Source of the DNA: JBDREF01 sp043820045
GTDB taxonomy: Bacteria; Planctomycetota; Phycisphaerae; Sedimentisphaerales; Anaerobacaceae
DNA: 20,936 bases
Reading direction: 5' to 3'
NCBI GenBank assembly: GCA_043820045.1
Contig: JBDREF010000053.1
Location: forward strand, 1 to 20,936
The position numbers and the translations under genes are program-made. Below, one piece after another: positions 7,632 through 15,306 of the stretch. The notes under the pieces are model-generated. The model ran no database searches. It saw only the letters and a program-made list of their open reading frames with translations, and had not been told where the DNA came from. Numbering within the stretch: the stretch's first letter is position 1; each line of letters starts with the position of its first letter.

Positions 7632-7755
7632 TGGTAGAGCCGGTTATGGGGCGTAACGTTCATTGATTGAGCGGTTGGCTAAAGAAAAAATGTTTGCCCT
7701 GTCGATATTCGGTAAGTTGTCAATGATTTCTACGGATTTTGAAGGATTGTGACGT

Positions 7756-7905
7756 ATGAGCAAAAGGGAGTTGATAGACTACATCTGCAAGATCAACAAG
7801 AGCGCCAAGCCGGAATTCCTCGCCAATTTCTCCGAGGAAGAGCTAAATGCCTATCTTGAACATCTGATGGAATTGGATTTGGAAAAACTGCTCGTCTGCA
7901 ACTGA
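7756..7905 (+). CDS. Small protein, 49 aa, conserved-style hypothetical
   Basis: The frame runs from ATG at 7756 to TGA at 7903-7905 and was found by reading the sequence directly. The product begins MSKRELIDYICKINKSA and continues with KPEFLANFSEEELNAYLEHL before a leucine/glutamate-rich end and VCN. It is predicted to be a compact, acidic, mostly helical bundle with amphipathic spacing of Leu/Ile/Phe. AAGGA lies about 10 bases before the ATG. Codon use (balanced, many GAA/GAG, CTG) looks coding and differs from the A/T-rich region just upstream. Sequences of this style seem familiar from planctomycete genomes, but I cannot confirm that and know no function. A regulatory or adaptor role is only a guess. 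Confidence 0.6.
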   Translation: MSKRELIDYICKINKSAKPEFLANFSEEELNAYLEHLMELDLEKLLVCN

Positions 7906-8102
7906 GCGCTCATGTGCCAGCCTTGAGGAAGCTCGATCCTGCAAAGCTTGCAGCAATGCGGCTGTCTCACCTTCATACCAAGCCTGCCGTAAAATAGAAT
8001 CACGCATTCAGTTAGCCCGAGCCTGAGGAAACCTCTGGTTTGCCGTTGCACTCGGACCTTTGATGTCTTTTCTAAACGTCTGTTCAACAAAACAAGTCCG
8101 GA

Positions 8103-9410
8103 CTATTCCTCGTCCAATCCGGGACCAACTGCGGACCTGCCGACGTTGCTGAGACCACGTCTCGCAGGAGGAGGAGAACTTCCACCCTCTTCCGGCTGGC
8201 TTGAAGATCTGCGGGACCTCTGAGTGTCACCCTGGCCTCCGGCGGACGGGACAAAAGGCGCTGCCTCCGGCGCCTGGTCGGCTGCTACGATTGCGCTCCT
8301 CGGTATCTCGGCAATGCTGTTCAGCTTAAACTCGACCAGCGCCGGCTCGAAACCGTTCGGCACGCAAAAGACAAAATCGATAAACCTGCTGTTGGCATCA
8401 CCCTGGAAATCAGAACTCGCAATCTTCATCTCCGGTCCCATTGCCTGCACCTGGTCGGCCGTCTTGAGGTATCCGATGGGATAGACGTTCATTGCTTCGC
8501 CGGTAAGTTGGTCTTCGCCATAGCCTTTGCGCTTGCAGATCAGTCTCAGTTGTCCGGGCGTAAACGTGCCGCCGGTAAGGGCGGCCTCGGTCCTGAGGGC
8601 ACGCTTCTTTATACCGATCCGCACCATTGTGGGGTCATAACCGCCTTTCGTAGATACCGGCAGAGATACTGACTTGCCGGCATCGTACACGAGCCTACCT
8701 CCGCTGCGTTTCAACTCCTCGATGAAGCGACTTACCTGTTCTCCTATCGCCTCAGAAGCAGGCCACACGGCGGGCTTGGGCACCTCTATGGCCGGAGACA
8801 AGCTGCTGACGACCGATACACCGGAGCCAAGCAGCCGGTTGAGGAAAAGCTGGTCCAGGTAGTCGGGATGGATGGTCGCGAAGCTTCTCTTGCCGCTCAA
8901 GCCCCCATTACTTATCACGCTGAAAAGGCCGGTCGCAAGACCGTCAACATTGAGCAAAGCTCTACGCGGCTCTTCAGGCTTTAGGCTCATAGGATCAAAA
9001 CGCTGGTAAGGCCACTTGGGTGACAGCGGCGCCATATCGGCGGCGGTGAACAAAAAACCAGACACGATAAGACCCAGGAAAATCCCGCAGACAACGCGGC
9101 CGATACGCTCGGGCATGAAGCCCAAATCGATCGGGTTACGGAGCAATTGGGAAGCGGCTGTCTGAAAAATGGCAAAAGCCAGGACAAAAAGCAGGACGAA
9201 ACTGAGAGGCTGTGCCCACGGGACGAGAGAGGTGAGACTGCCATCGCCACGTCCTATAATAACATTCGCCAAAAGCTCGAAGTAACCGAACGCTGCCGTG
9301 CCCGCACAGATAGCAATCATTATCGTGGCAAATGCCTTGACAAGCGTGCCCTTGAAATACTGAAAGGCAGCACAACCCAGAACTATTAACACAACAACTA
9401 TGCTGGCCAT
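8103..9410 (-). CDS. CvpA-like membrane protein with long C-terminal domain
   Basis: The protein is about 435 aa. The first 125 residues hold four hydrophobic helices (about 3-20, 27-47, 65-86 and 104-124) in a CvpA / colicin-V-production-like arrangement, with glycine-rich helix borders. A soluble region of some 300 residues follows, with no family I can name. It contains IGIKKRALRTEAALTGG, a CKRKGYGE segment and DFVFCVPNGFEPALVEFKL. The last 45 residues are low-complexity, rich in Ser, Arg, Pro and Gly. Two adjacent starts are possible: ATG at 9410 (GGAG 8 bases away) or GTG at 9413 (5 bases away). It follows the GspE-like gene by about 42 bases and is probably the last gene of the pilT operon. 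CvpA proteins affect envelope processes; the role here is unknown. Confidence 0.68.
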   Translation of the reverse strand: MASIVVVLIVLGCAAFQYFKGTLVKAFATIMIAICAGTAAFGYFELLANVIIGRGDGSLTSLVPWAQPLSFVLLFVLAFAIFQTAASQLLRNPIDLGFMPERIGRVVCGIFLGLIVSGFLFTAADMAPLSPKWPYQRFDPMSLKPEEPRRALLNVDGLATGLFSVISNGGLSGKRSFATIHPDYLDQLFLNRLLGSGVSVVSSLSPAIEVPKPAVWPASEAIGEQVSRFIEELKRSGGRLVYDAGKSVSLPVSTKGGYDPTMVRIGIKKRALRTEAALTGGTFTPGQLRLICKRKGYGEDQLTGEAMNVYPIGYLKTADQVQAMGPEMKIASSDFQGDANSRFIDFVFCVPNGFEPALVEFKLNSIAEIPRSAIVAADQAPEAAPFVPSAGGQGDTQRSRRSSSQPEEGGSSPPPARRGLSNVGRSAVGPGLDEE

Positions 9411-9454
9411 CACAATGTCTCCACTCTTGTTGGAAATCCGCGGTCTCCCGAAGA

Positions 9455-11104
9455 TTATGTTGATTTTGTTCCTTTTGTTTTGGACGTTGAAAGCACTCTG
9501 ATCATCTCGTTTATCGCCACCGTACCGGCAATGACCTTTCTGAGAATCTGTTCCTGCAGATAGAGCATTTTAGCTCGCCTGAACTGAGCGCTGATCTCCG
9601 GGAGCGATTGGGATTGTTTTACGACTCCTCTTAATTCGTCATTCATCGCAACAAACTCGAAAACACCAATCCTGCCGAGATAGCCCGTCCCCTGGCAGTT
9701 TTCGCAGGTCGAGGCTTTCCCGTGCTTGTCGTACTGCACTTTGCCGGCACGATAGAGCACTTTTGCCTTGTCGGGGGCTATGTTGAACTTTCTTAGAAGC
9801 TCTTTATCCGGCGCATATGCTTGCTTGCACTCATCGCACAGTTTTCTAATTAATCGCTGGTTGCTTGCACAAAGAAGTATGTCCGCGGCAAGGTTTCTGT
9901 CGCCGACATATTTCAACCACTTGCCAATTGCCTGAACCACACCGTCGGCTTGGAGAACAATGTACACAAGCTTGCCGTCTCTGGCCGCCGCACAGGCTAC
10001 TCTGGCCGTTTCGGCATCATCGCAATCGGCCACGCCTATGATATCAGGCCCCATCCTGACTATACCCTGGAGCTTCTTGGCAAATGTCGTTGTCCCGGTG
10101 TCGCTAAGGGCGAACACATTCTGAGTTATGTTAGGCAATTGACCGGGAGGCTGCTTTTCAAGCGTGCATATGCTGTTCAGGAAGGCATCGTGATTTCGAA
10201 GCAGTGCGTATAGTGTGGTCGTTACCCCGCTTTTCTTGGGCCCGCTAATGATGAACACACCATATTTTACGCCGCAAAGCTGCGTTAACTGGTCATACTG
10301 TTCGGGCATCAGGCCGATATCGGTCATTCTCGCCGTGCCCTCCTGTGTTATATGTGTCAGCCTGACCTGCTCTCCGGCCGTTGAGCCGGCAGTGATTACT
10401 TCCCACGGCGTATCTTCCTTCTTCTGCCGAATCTTGAACCTCCCTTTTTGAGGCTTTCGTTTCTCCTGCGTGTCCAGGTCGGCAAGGTGCTTGACAAACG
10501 TAATGAAGTATCTCATCTGGTCTCTGGCGATACTGGGCTGTTTCAGCGATGCGCCGTCAACGCTGTAAGCTACCTGGTAGTCTTGCGCCGTCGGGGAAAA
10601 CACGATGCTCGTTGCCCTTCTCCATGTGGCGTCACTAAGGATATCATGGGCTATCTTGTAGCCGAAAAAGTCCGGCGTTCTGGGCTCGGGTATGGGAACT
10701 TCGTTCTTGTTTGCCGTAACGAAGATAAAGGTCTTGAGCGCTTCGAGCTTCTTTTCTTTGCTCACGAGCAGACCCTTGATGTGGTCCATGGTCAGGACTC
10801 GGTCGAACTCCAGGACTCTCGAATTGCGGTGCTTGACATAAACCAGGGCTGTTCCACCCACAGCTATCAGATAGAAGAGGATGCCTATGATAAACGGCAC
10901 CAGCAGCCAGACTAAGGACCCGGCGGCCCCGGCCCCCAGAACGATACCCGTCCAGAAAACCTGCTTTGTATCTATCGCTTTGGAATCATCGTACACCCAG
11001 CCAATCAGCGGAAGCCATCCGAAAAACAGAATCAAATAGCAAACGAGTTTGAATATGGATATGTAGCCGCCATATCCGACAGAAGCTGATAATACGTTCA
11101 GCAT
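9455..11104 (-). CDS. Membrane-anchored GspE/PilB-like protein, probable pseudo-ATPase
   Basis: The 549-aa protein resembles type II secretion / type IV pilus ATPases over its C-terminal half but differs in two ways. First, the N-terminus carries about three membrane helices (14-38 and two within 49-90), absent from normal GspE/PilB. Second, the nucleotide site is degraded. The Walker A region reads SGPKKSGVTTT (287-297), with Val294 where the invariant lysine belongs. The Asp-box TEDP is LEKQ (314-317), the Walker B region is PDIIGVADCDD with Asp360 for the usual Glu, and the His box TLHTND is VLQADG (383-388). The zinc tetracysteine is intact: C423-DE-C426 and C467-EN-C470, followed by GTGYLGRIGVFE. 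GGAG precedes the ATG at 11104, 18 bases after pilT. It likely acts as a structural partner of PilT or PilB rather than an ATPase. Confidence 0.85.
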   Translation of the reverse strand: MLNVLSASVGYGGYISIFKLVCYLILFFGWLPLIGWVYDDSKAIDTKQVFWTGIVLGAGAAGSLVWLLVPFIIGILFYLIAVGGTALVYVKHRNSRVLEFDRVLTMDHIKGLLVSKEKKLEALKTFIFVTANKNEVPIPEPRTPDFFGYKIAHDILSDATWRRATSIVFSPTAQDYQVAYSVDGASLKQPSIARDQMRYFITFVKHLADLDTQEKRKPQKGRFKIRQKKEDTPWEVITAGSTAGEQVRLTHITQEGTARMTDIGLMPEQYDQLTQLCGVKYGVFIISGPKKSGVTTTLYALLRNHDAFLNSICTLEKQPPGQLPNITQNVFALSDTGTTTFAKKLQGIVRMGPDIIGVADCDDAETARVACAAARDGKLVYIVLQADGVVQAIGKWLKYVGDRNLAADILLCASNQRLIRKLCDECKQAYAPDKELLRKFNIAPDKAKVLYRAGKVQYDKHGKASTCENCQGTGYLGRIGVFEFVAMNDELRGVVKQSQSLPEISAQFRRAKMLYLQEQILRKVIAGTVAINEMIRVLSTSKTKGTKST

Positions 11105-11122
11105 AGAATGCTCCGTTAAATC

Positions 11123-12256
11123 TCACAAAATGCCGCTGACAGTGGTTGTTATTCCCTTTAGTGCCATCTTCAATTCTTCTATGTTTGGCGCAAACCTATA
11201 CGCATCTTTTGGATCGATTAACCCGTCTTTCACCAGCCGGCAAAGGTCATACGTAAGATCCTGCATGCCTTCACCATGGGAACTCCTTATAACGCTGGGC
11301 AAATCGACTTCGCGGTCTTCGGCGATGAGCTTTCTGGCCGCAGCGTTTGCGATCAGAACTTCCACCGCAGGTATTCGGTCCACACCTTCCTTCAGGCACG
11401 GCAGCAATACCTGGCTGACTATTGCCCTTATCGCTATACTCAAAGTCTGCCTTATGAGGTCCCGTTCGTTTTGCGGGAATAAGTCCAGGAGCCGGTGAAC
11501 GGCCTGGGACGCATTGGCCGAGTGCATCGTTCCGAAGACAAGGTGCCCTGTCTCGGTAGCCCTCATGCCGGCAGCCACGGTTTTCGCGTCCCGCATTTCG
11601 CCAACGAAGACTACATCGGGGTCTTGTCGCATCAAATACGTCAAAGCCTCGTCGAAGTCTTTCGTGTCTATCCCGATTTCTCTTTGCGATACTATCGCTT
11701 TCTGGTCCTTAAACAAATACTCGATGGGATCCTCAATCGTAATGATGTGACAGGCGTAATTGCGGTTTATATAGTCTATCATCGACGCTATTGTCGTCGT
11801 CTTTCCGCCGCCGGTCGGGCCCACGACAAGAACCAGTCCCTGTCTGCTCTGACATATCTTTTCCAGTATGGGCGGCAGGTTCAACTCCTCGAACGGGGGT
11901 ATTACCGTGTTAACGCGTCGCGCTACGAGGCTAATCATCCCTCGCTGGCGAAACAGGTTCGTCCTGAAGCGATGCTCGCCATCGACTTCGTAGCCGAAAT
12001 CCACCGTCCCGTGTTCCAGGAAAAACTCTTTCTGAGCCGGGCTGAGTATCTCGAAGACCAGCTGTTCAATCCTCTCGGCGGTCATTACCTCGCCGGTAGT
12101 GCTCTTCAGTTGCCCGAAGAGGCGCAATTTGGGCGGTTGTCCCACCTTCAAGTGCAGATCGCTTGCCCGAGTCTTGACCGCCGCCCTGAACAGCTTGTTC
12201 AGCTCAGGCTCGCGACCCATACCCGGTCGAACTTCAATAGGTCGTTCCTTGTCCAT
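11123..12256 (-). CDS. pilT: Type IV pilus retraction ATPase PilT
   Basis: PilT is the cytoplasmic hexameric ATPase that powers pilus depolymerisation and twitching. The 377-aa length is typical. The N-terminal PAS-like domain starts with ASDLHLKVGQPPKLRLFG (31-48). All catalytic elements are present: Walker A GPTGGGKT (146-153), Asp box ITIEDPIEYLF (172-182), Walker B DPDVVFVGEMRD (212-223) and His box TGHLVFGTMHSANA (236-249). The C-terminal SHGEGMQDLTYDL region matches the PilT-specific AIRxGxxxGMQT-like helix. It lacks the CxxC zinc site, as PilT does. The ATG at 12256 has no clear Shine-Dalgarno site. A consensus promoter lies about 130 bases upstream, and the GspE-like gene follows by 18 bases. 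Confidence 0.95.
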   Translation of the reverse strand: MDKERPIEVRPGMGREPELNKLFRAAVKTRASDLHLKVGQPPKLRLFGQLKSTTGEVMTAERIEQLVFEILSPAQKEFFLEHGTVDFGYEVDGEHRFRTNLFRQRGMISLVARRVNTVIPPFEELNLPPILEKICQSRQGLVLVVGPTGGGKTTTIASMIDYINRNYACHIITIEDPIEYLFKDQKAIVSQREIGIDTKDFDEALTYLMRQDPDVVFVGEMRDAKTVAAGMRATETGHLVFGTMHSANASQAVHRLLDLFPQNERDLIRQTLSIAIRAIVSQVLLPCLKEGVDRIPAVEVLIANAAARKLIAEDREVDLPSVIRSSHGEGMQDLTYDLCRLVKDGLIDPKDAYRFAPNIEELKMALKGITTTVSGIL

Positions 12257-12302
12257 TTGTTACAGCCAATGCCAAAAACGCATCAACCAGCCCGTTTCCC
12301 AG

Positions 12303-12364
12303 CCCGTCTGATTGGTGGTAATTGCACAGAATACCCGTCTGCCCTGCCATAAGATTTGCACAGA
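12303..12364 (-). repeat. Alternating direct repeats in the pilT leader
   Basis: On the plus strand CCCGTCTG occurs at 12303-12310 and 12334-12341, and TTGCACAGA at 12322-12330 and 12356-12364. The order is A-B-A-B with a period of 31-34 bases. All copies fall between the predicted pilT transcription start and the ATG, so they lie in the 5' untranslated leader and could be protein- or RNA-binding sites. Confidence 0.45.
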
Positions 12365-12385
12365 CACACCTTTATACAACTATCT

Positions 12386-12413
12386 ATTATAAGATTACAT
12401 AGGGAGTTGTCAA
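12386..12413 (-). promoter_or_regulatory. Near-perfect sigma-70 promoter for the pilT operon
   Basis: On the minus strand TTGACA (12413-12408) and TATAAT (12391-12386) both match the housekeeping consensus exactly and are separated by 16 bases. Transcription would begin near 12379, leaving a leader of about 120 bases before pilT. No other leftward gene lies between, so it should drive pilT, the GspE-like gene and probably the CvpA-like gene. Confidence 0.75.
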
Positions 12414-12578
12414 CCTCGATGCCGCAACAATATCGCTTTTTGGGCGCAAATCAACAAGGAATATCTTCCGAACGCAGCTTAACCGCGGTAGCCATCGCCT
12501 CTGGCGCATGTCACATCCCCGCTTGCTCCTGGCAATGATGGGCGGGCAACAACGCGGGCTTCGAGAATTTCAATTATC

Positions 12579-12635
12579 CCGCAAGCGACGGCTCTGCTGG
12601 GAATACAGCAGACAGCAAGAACCACGCTCTTGCGG
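12579..12635. repeat. Nested double inverted repeat
   Basis: An outer pair, CCGCAAG (12579-12585) and CTTGCGG (12629-12635), encloses an inner 7-bp hairpin, TCTGCTG (12593-12599) and CAGCAGA (12606-12612), with a GGAATA loop. Both stems are perfect. This would fold as a two-level stem-loop on either strand. There is no T-run, and no gene is recognised here. Confidence 0.4.
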
Positions 12636-12826
12636 CACCTGCATTTTTCCTTCTTCAGACGCCCGAAAACTTCGTGAGAACCACGACACAACCCAGAAGC
12701 TGCGAATCTGACCCGGCCCGAAATTCGCCGACCCAGATGCCCTTCCGGCGTCCCGGTAGAGGCAAAAAGTCAAATCGACTTCAGCATTTTGTGCCCGCCT
12801 GCCGATATACTCTGCAGGGTGTAATT

Positions 12827-13282
12827 ATGGAGTCAGAAACAAGGAAACTTTCAAGCCGGGAAAAGGACGACGCGGCTACACGGCTTCTGGAGAAACTGCG
12901 GGAGCAGTTACAATCGTCAGATGCATCGAACAGACGGCGGGCAGCTTTCAACTTGTCCTGGATGCAGGAAGATGGTCTGGAAATCTTGAAAGGTGCTTTG
13001 TACGGCGATTCTCATGTTACCACGAAAAATGCAGCCGCATACGGGCTGAGAAAAATGTGTGGCAGGATGAAGAAAATAGCCATAGAGGTTCTCAAAGAGG
13101 GGCTTAAGCATCGTGACGGTTCCACCAGAGAGGTGTCCAGGAACGCTATGCGGCTATTGGGACTGGAGGTACCTCAGGGGCCCGCTCCGCAAAGACAGGC
13201 TGGCAGAACCACGAGAATCAGAGAGATTCCGAGCAAGGGCAGACCTAAGCGAACGGTCGGTTCGAGGCGCACACGCGGATAA
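12827..13282 (+). CDS. Small HEAT-like repeat protein
   Basis: The 151-aa protein starts at an ATG preceded by AGGGTG. A longer in-frame start at 12674 adds 51 residues of arginine-rich, non-coding-looking sequence and is rejected. After a charged N-terminus (MESETRKLSSREKDDAATRLLEK), three helical-hairpin repeats follow: about 22-46 (EKLREQLQSSDASNRRRAAFNLSWM region), 50-77 (EILKGALYGDSHVTTKNAAAYGLRKM region) and 85-112 (IEVLKEGLKHRDGSTREVSRNAMRLL region). These have the HEAT/PBS-lyase-like spacing of paired helices. The last 35 residues are strongly basic and disordered (QRQAGRTTRIREIPSKGRPKR...), suggesting nucleic-acid or membrane contact. It is predicted cytoplasmic and likely mediates a protein-protein interaction. 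It converges on mgtE, 75 bases away, with no clear terminator between them. Confidence 0.72.
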   Translation: MESETRKLSSREKDDAATRLLEKLREQLQSSDASNRRRAAFNLSWMQEDGLEILKGALYGDSHVTTKNAAAYGLRKMCGRMKKIAIEVLKEGLKHRDGSTREVSRNAMRLLGLEVPQGPAPQRQAGRTTRIREIPSKGRPKRTVGSRRTRG

Positions 13283-13357
13283 AAGTCGGCGGAAAGCAAG
13301 GTCTGAACTGAAACTCCCGGAGAATCCAAGCCTGCAGGCGGAATTGCCGGCGCGCAA

Positions 13358-14728
13358 TCAAGCTGCCAACAGCAGTGTGAGAGTCATGTAGATTGCCACA
13401 CTGATCGAGTCGTTCGCGGTCGTAACCAGCGGACCGGAGCTGATGGCAGGATCTATGCCGACCCGGCGGAACAAGAACGGCAGGAACAAGCCGAGCGTTG
13501 TCGCTACCATTATCGCAGAGAACATAGCGACCCCGAGCGCAAAGACCAGACGCCCGGGTTCTATAGTGCTGTCCTCCGCCCTGGAGTGGATCAAAATCGC
13601 ACAGGCTATACCCCCCAACAATCCACAACTCACGGCCACAATCAGAGCGATTCGCACCTCCCGCGAAAAGACCTGGCTGAATCTCAACGCCGCTAAGTGG
13701 CCCGTTGCCAGCCCCGATACCACTATAGCAGATGTTTGCAGTCCGGCATTGCCGCTTATCGCCTGTATCATCGGTGCAAACACCGCCGCCGCTATGAAAA
13801 CCAGCCTGTGGTGAGCCTTAAAGAAGATCATAACAGTAGCCGTGACGGCCGTGCCTATCAGACAAGGAAGCAGCCATGTCATCCTCACGCGAGCCGCACG
13901 TAACACCGATACTGTATCCAGCTCATCGGGATCGGTGCCGGCCATCGTGTACAAGTCCTCCGCAGCCTCCTCCTCGGCAACCTCAATGACACGGTCAGCA
14001 GTAATTCGCCCGACCAGTCGGTTGTCCTTGTCAAGAACCGGCACAACGATAAGATCGTTCTTGCTGAAGATATTTCTCACTTCTTCCTGGTCGGTATCGA
14101 CATGGACGTATATGGTGTCGGGATCGATCAAATCGCCTAATTTCGTCGTTTCAGGACGGGTCAGAAGAAACCTCAAGCGAATATCACCGAGGAATTTGCC
14201 AGCCTTGCCCACAACATAGACAGAGTAGAAATCCTCGTCGATCTCCGCAGCGCGTATCTTGTTAACTGCCTCAGCAACAGTAGCGTCCTCCGAGACGCTT
14301 ATCAGGACGGGATCCATAATCCCGCCGGCCGAGTCCTCGGAGTAATTCATTAGCTCCCTGATCCACGCCGATTCAGCCGGAGGGATGCTGCCGAGCACTT
14401 CCACTCTCTGTTCTTCCGGCAGCTCGGAGAGAATGTCGGCCGCATCATCAGGGTCGAGTTCGAGAACAAGACTGCTCAGTTCCTCATTCTCAAGCAGCTC
14501 GAACAGCTCCGCCCTGGTTGCCTCATCGACTTTTTCCAGAACCTCGGCAGACGTCGGCTCGTCCATTGCGTCGAAGATATCACGCCTCCACTCATTATCC
14601 ACAAGCTCGACGACTTCCGCTATGTCACTGGTTCGCTGTTCCTTGAGTACTTCGCGCAGCGCAGAGATGTCCTTCGATTCAAGCAAAGGCTCAATCTGCT
14701 GGAGTAACTGTTTCTGTTCACCCGGCAT
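13358..14728 (-). CDS. mgtE: Magnesium transporter MgtE
   Basis: MgtE is a homodimeric inner-membrane Mg2+ channel gated by cytoplasmic Mg2+. The 456-aa protein has the usual order. A superhelical MgtE N domain (about 15-125) contains LELDPDDAADILSELP and acidic Mg2+-sensing residues. A CBS pair (about 130-250) contains SAGGIMDPVLISVSEDATVAEA and IVVPVLDKDNRLVGRIT. Five membrane helices (about 275-455) contain FAPMIQAISGNAGLQTSAIVV and the pore-lining GIDPAISSGPLVTTANDSISV, with the conserved Asp of TTxND. Upstream in frame is a TTG at 14746 with no ribosome-binding site; ATG at 14728 is preferred, though its own site is also weak. It appears to be a single-gene unit. No Mg2+-sensing riboswitch was recognised upstream. 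Confidence 0.94.
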   Translation of the reverse strand: MPGEQKQLLQQIEPLLESKDISALREVLKEQRTSDIAEVVELVDNEWRRDIFDAMDEPTSAEVLEKVDEATRAELFELLENEELSSLVLELDPDDAADILSELPEEQRVEVLGSIPPAESAWIRELMNYSEDSAGGIMDPVLISVSEDATVAEAVNKIRAAEIDEDFYSVYVVGKAGKFLGDIRLRFLLTRPETTKLGDLIDPDTIYVHVDTDQEEVRNIFSKNDLIVVPVLDKDNRLVGRITADRVIEVAEEEAAEDLYTMAGTDPDELDTVSVLRAARVRMTWLLPCLIGTAVTATVMIFFKAHHRLVFIAAAVFAPMIQAISGNAGLQTSAIVVSGLATGHLAALRFSQVFSREVRIALIVAVSCGLLGGIACAILIHSRAEDSTIEPGRLVFALGVAMFSAIMVATTLGLFLPFLFRRVGIDPAISSGPLVTTANDSISVAIYMTLTLLLAA

Positions 14729-14781
14729 TTGGACTACCCGCGCCAAAAAAGTCGAATATCAAATTTACCCACCGAAGGCAC

Positions 14782-14810
14782 AACATAACCCGTTTTCTTC
14801 CCACAGGCAA
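14782..14810 (-). promoter_or_regulatory. Possible mgtE promoter
   Basis: On the minus strand TTGCCT (14810-14805) and TATGTT (14787-14782) are 17 bases apart, each matching four of six consensus bases. They sit about 55 bases before the mgtE ATG. The assignment is tentative. Confidence 0.3.
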
Positions 14811-15306
14811 CAGTCTTGCGCCAATGAGTCATATTTAATTTCCCGGCTCAACCTATTTTGCCCCCGTGGTCTTTCCACCGTTTATTCAGACATAAAGCTT
14901 CACATCGGTGACGTCTCCTGATATCCGAGCGGGTCGTTACCCCAGCCATAATTCCAATGGCCGTTCCAATCACGGTCCCCCCAACGCAAGAATCATTCGA
15001 GCCATCTCTTTGGATGCAAGCCGGACAAAATGTGCCGGCATCCCAGAGTCAAACGACCCGCACCCGGCCCATTCAATACAACATCTGAATGCAATCCCCC
15101 CGACCCCAAACGGCCGGAACAAGGGCGGTACCGTCGCTCCGGACAGCCTATAAACAGATTTGAGCATTATCGGCAGAAAAACGGCCCTGGCAACGAGAAT
15201 ATAGGACGACAATTTCAGCCTTAGTTACTAAAAAAAGGCCTGCGGCGAACCGGGCAGCAGGAATTTAAATTGCCCGCCAATCAGAGAATAAGCTGTAAAA
15301 TAATTC

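Larger units (their letters stand above)
7280..7755. other. Long intergenic region with inverted repeats
   Basis: The 476-base gap between the divergent EF-hand gene and the 49-aa gene holds, from left to right: the leftward promoter (7330-7360); an A/T palindrome (7496-7516); and a pair of 12-base inverted repeats (7531-7542 and 7620-7631) enclosing 77 bases. An 89-codon minus-strand frame across 7394-7663 has no recognisable motif and crosses these repeats, so I do not call it a gene. Confidence 0.5.
12257..12826. other. Divergent intergenic region with pilT promoter and leader repeats
   Basis: The 570-base gap separates leftward pilT from the rightward HEAT-like gene. It contains the pilT promoter (12386-12413), repeated motifs in the pilT leader (12303-12364), and a nested inverted repeat (12579-12635). 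Short open frames of 60-70 codons on both strands overlap one another, lack ribosome-binding sites and show no motif. A GATATAC -10-like box near 12814 might serve the HEAT-like gene, but its -35 is weak. Confidence 0.5.

Noticed and set aside
7394..7663. 89-codon minus-strand frame
   Set aside because: It crosses the A/T palindrome and 12-bp inverted repeats, gives a homopolymer-derived KKNGIFFLL stretch, and has no recognisable domain.
7939..7953. CTGCAA-AGC-TTGCAG hairpin after the 49-aa gene
   Set aside because: Perfect 6-bp stem but no T-run, so termination cannot be supported.
8023..8040. AAACC-TCT-GGTTT hairpin as a terminator between the convergent 49-aa gene and the CvpA-like gene
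   Set aside because: The stem is short, A/T-rich and lacks a T-run in either direction.
11495..12352. 285-codon plus-strand frame opposite pilT
   Set aside because: Antisense shadow of pilT; no motif and no start signal.
12674..12826. N-terminal extension of the HEAT-like protein
   Set aside because: The 51 added residues are Arg/Pro-rich and non-coding in style; the ATG at 12827 has a ribosome-binding site and begins a typical helical protein.
14729..14746. TTG start for mgtE
   Set aside because: No ribosome-binding site, and ATG at 14728 is only six codons away with normal family length.
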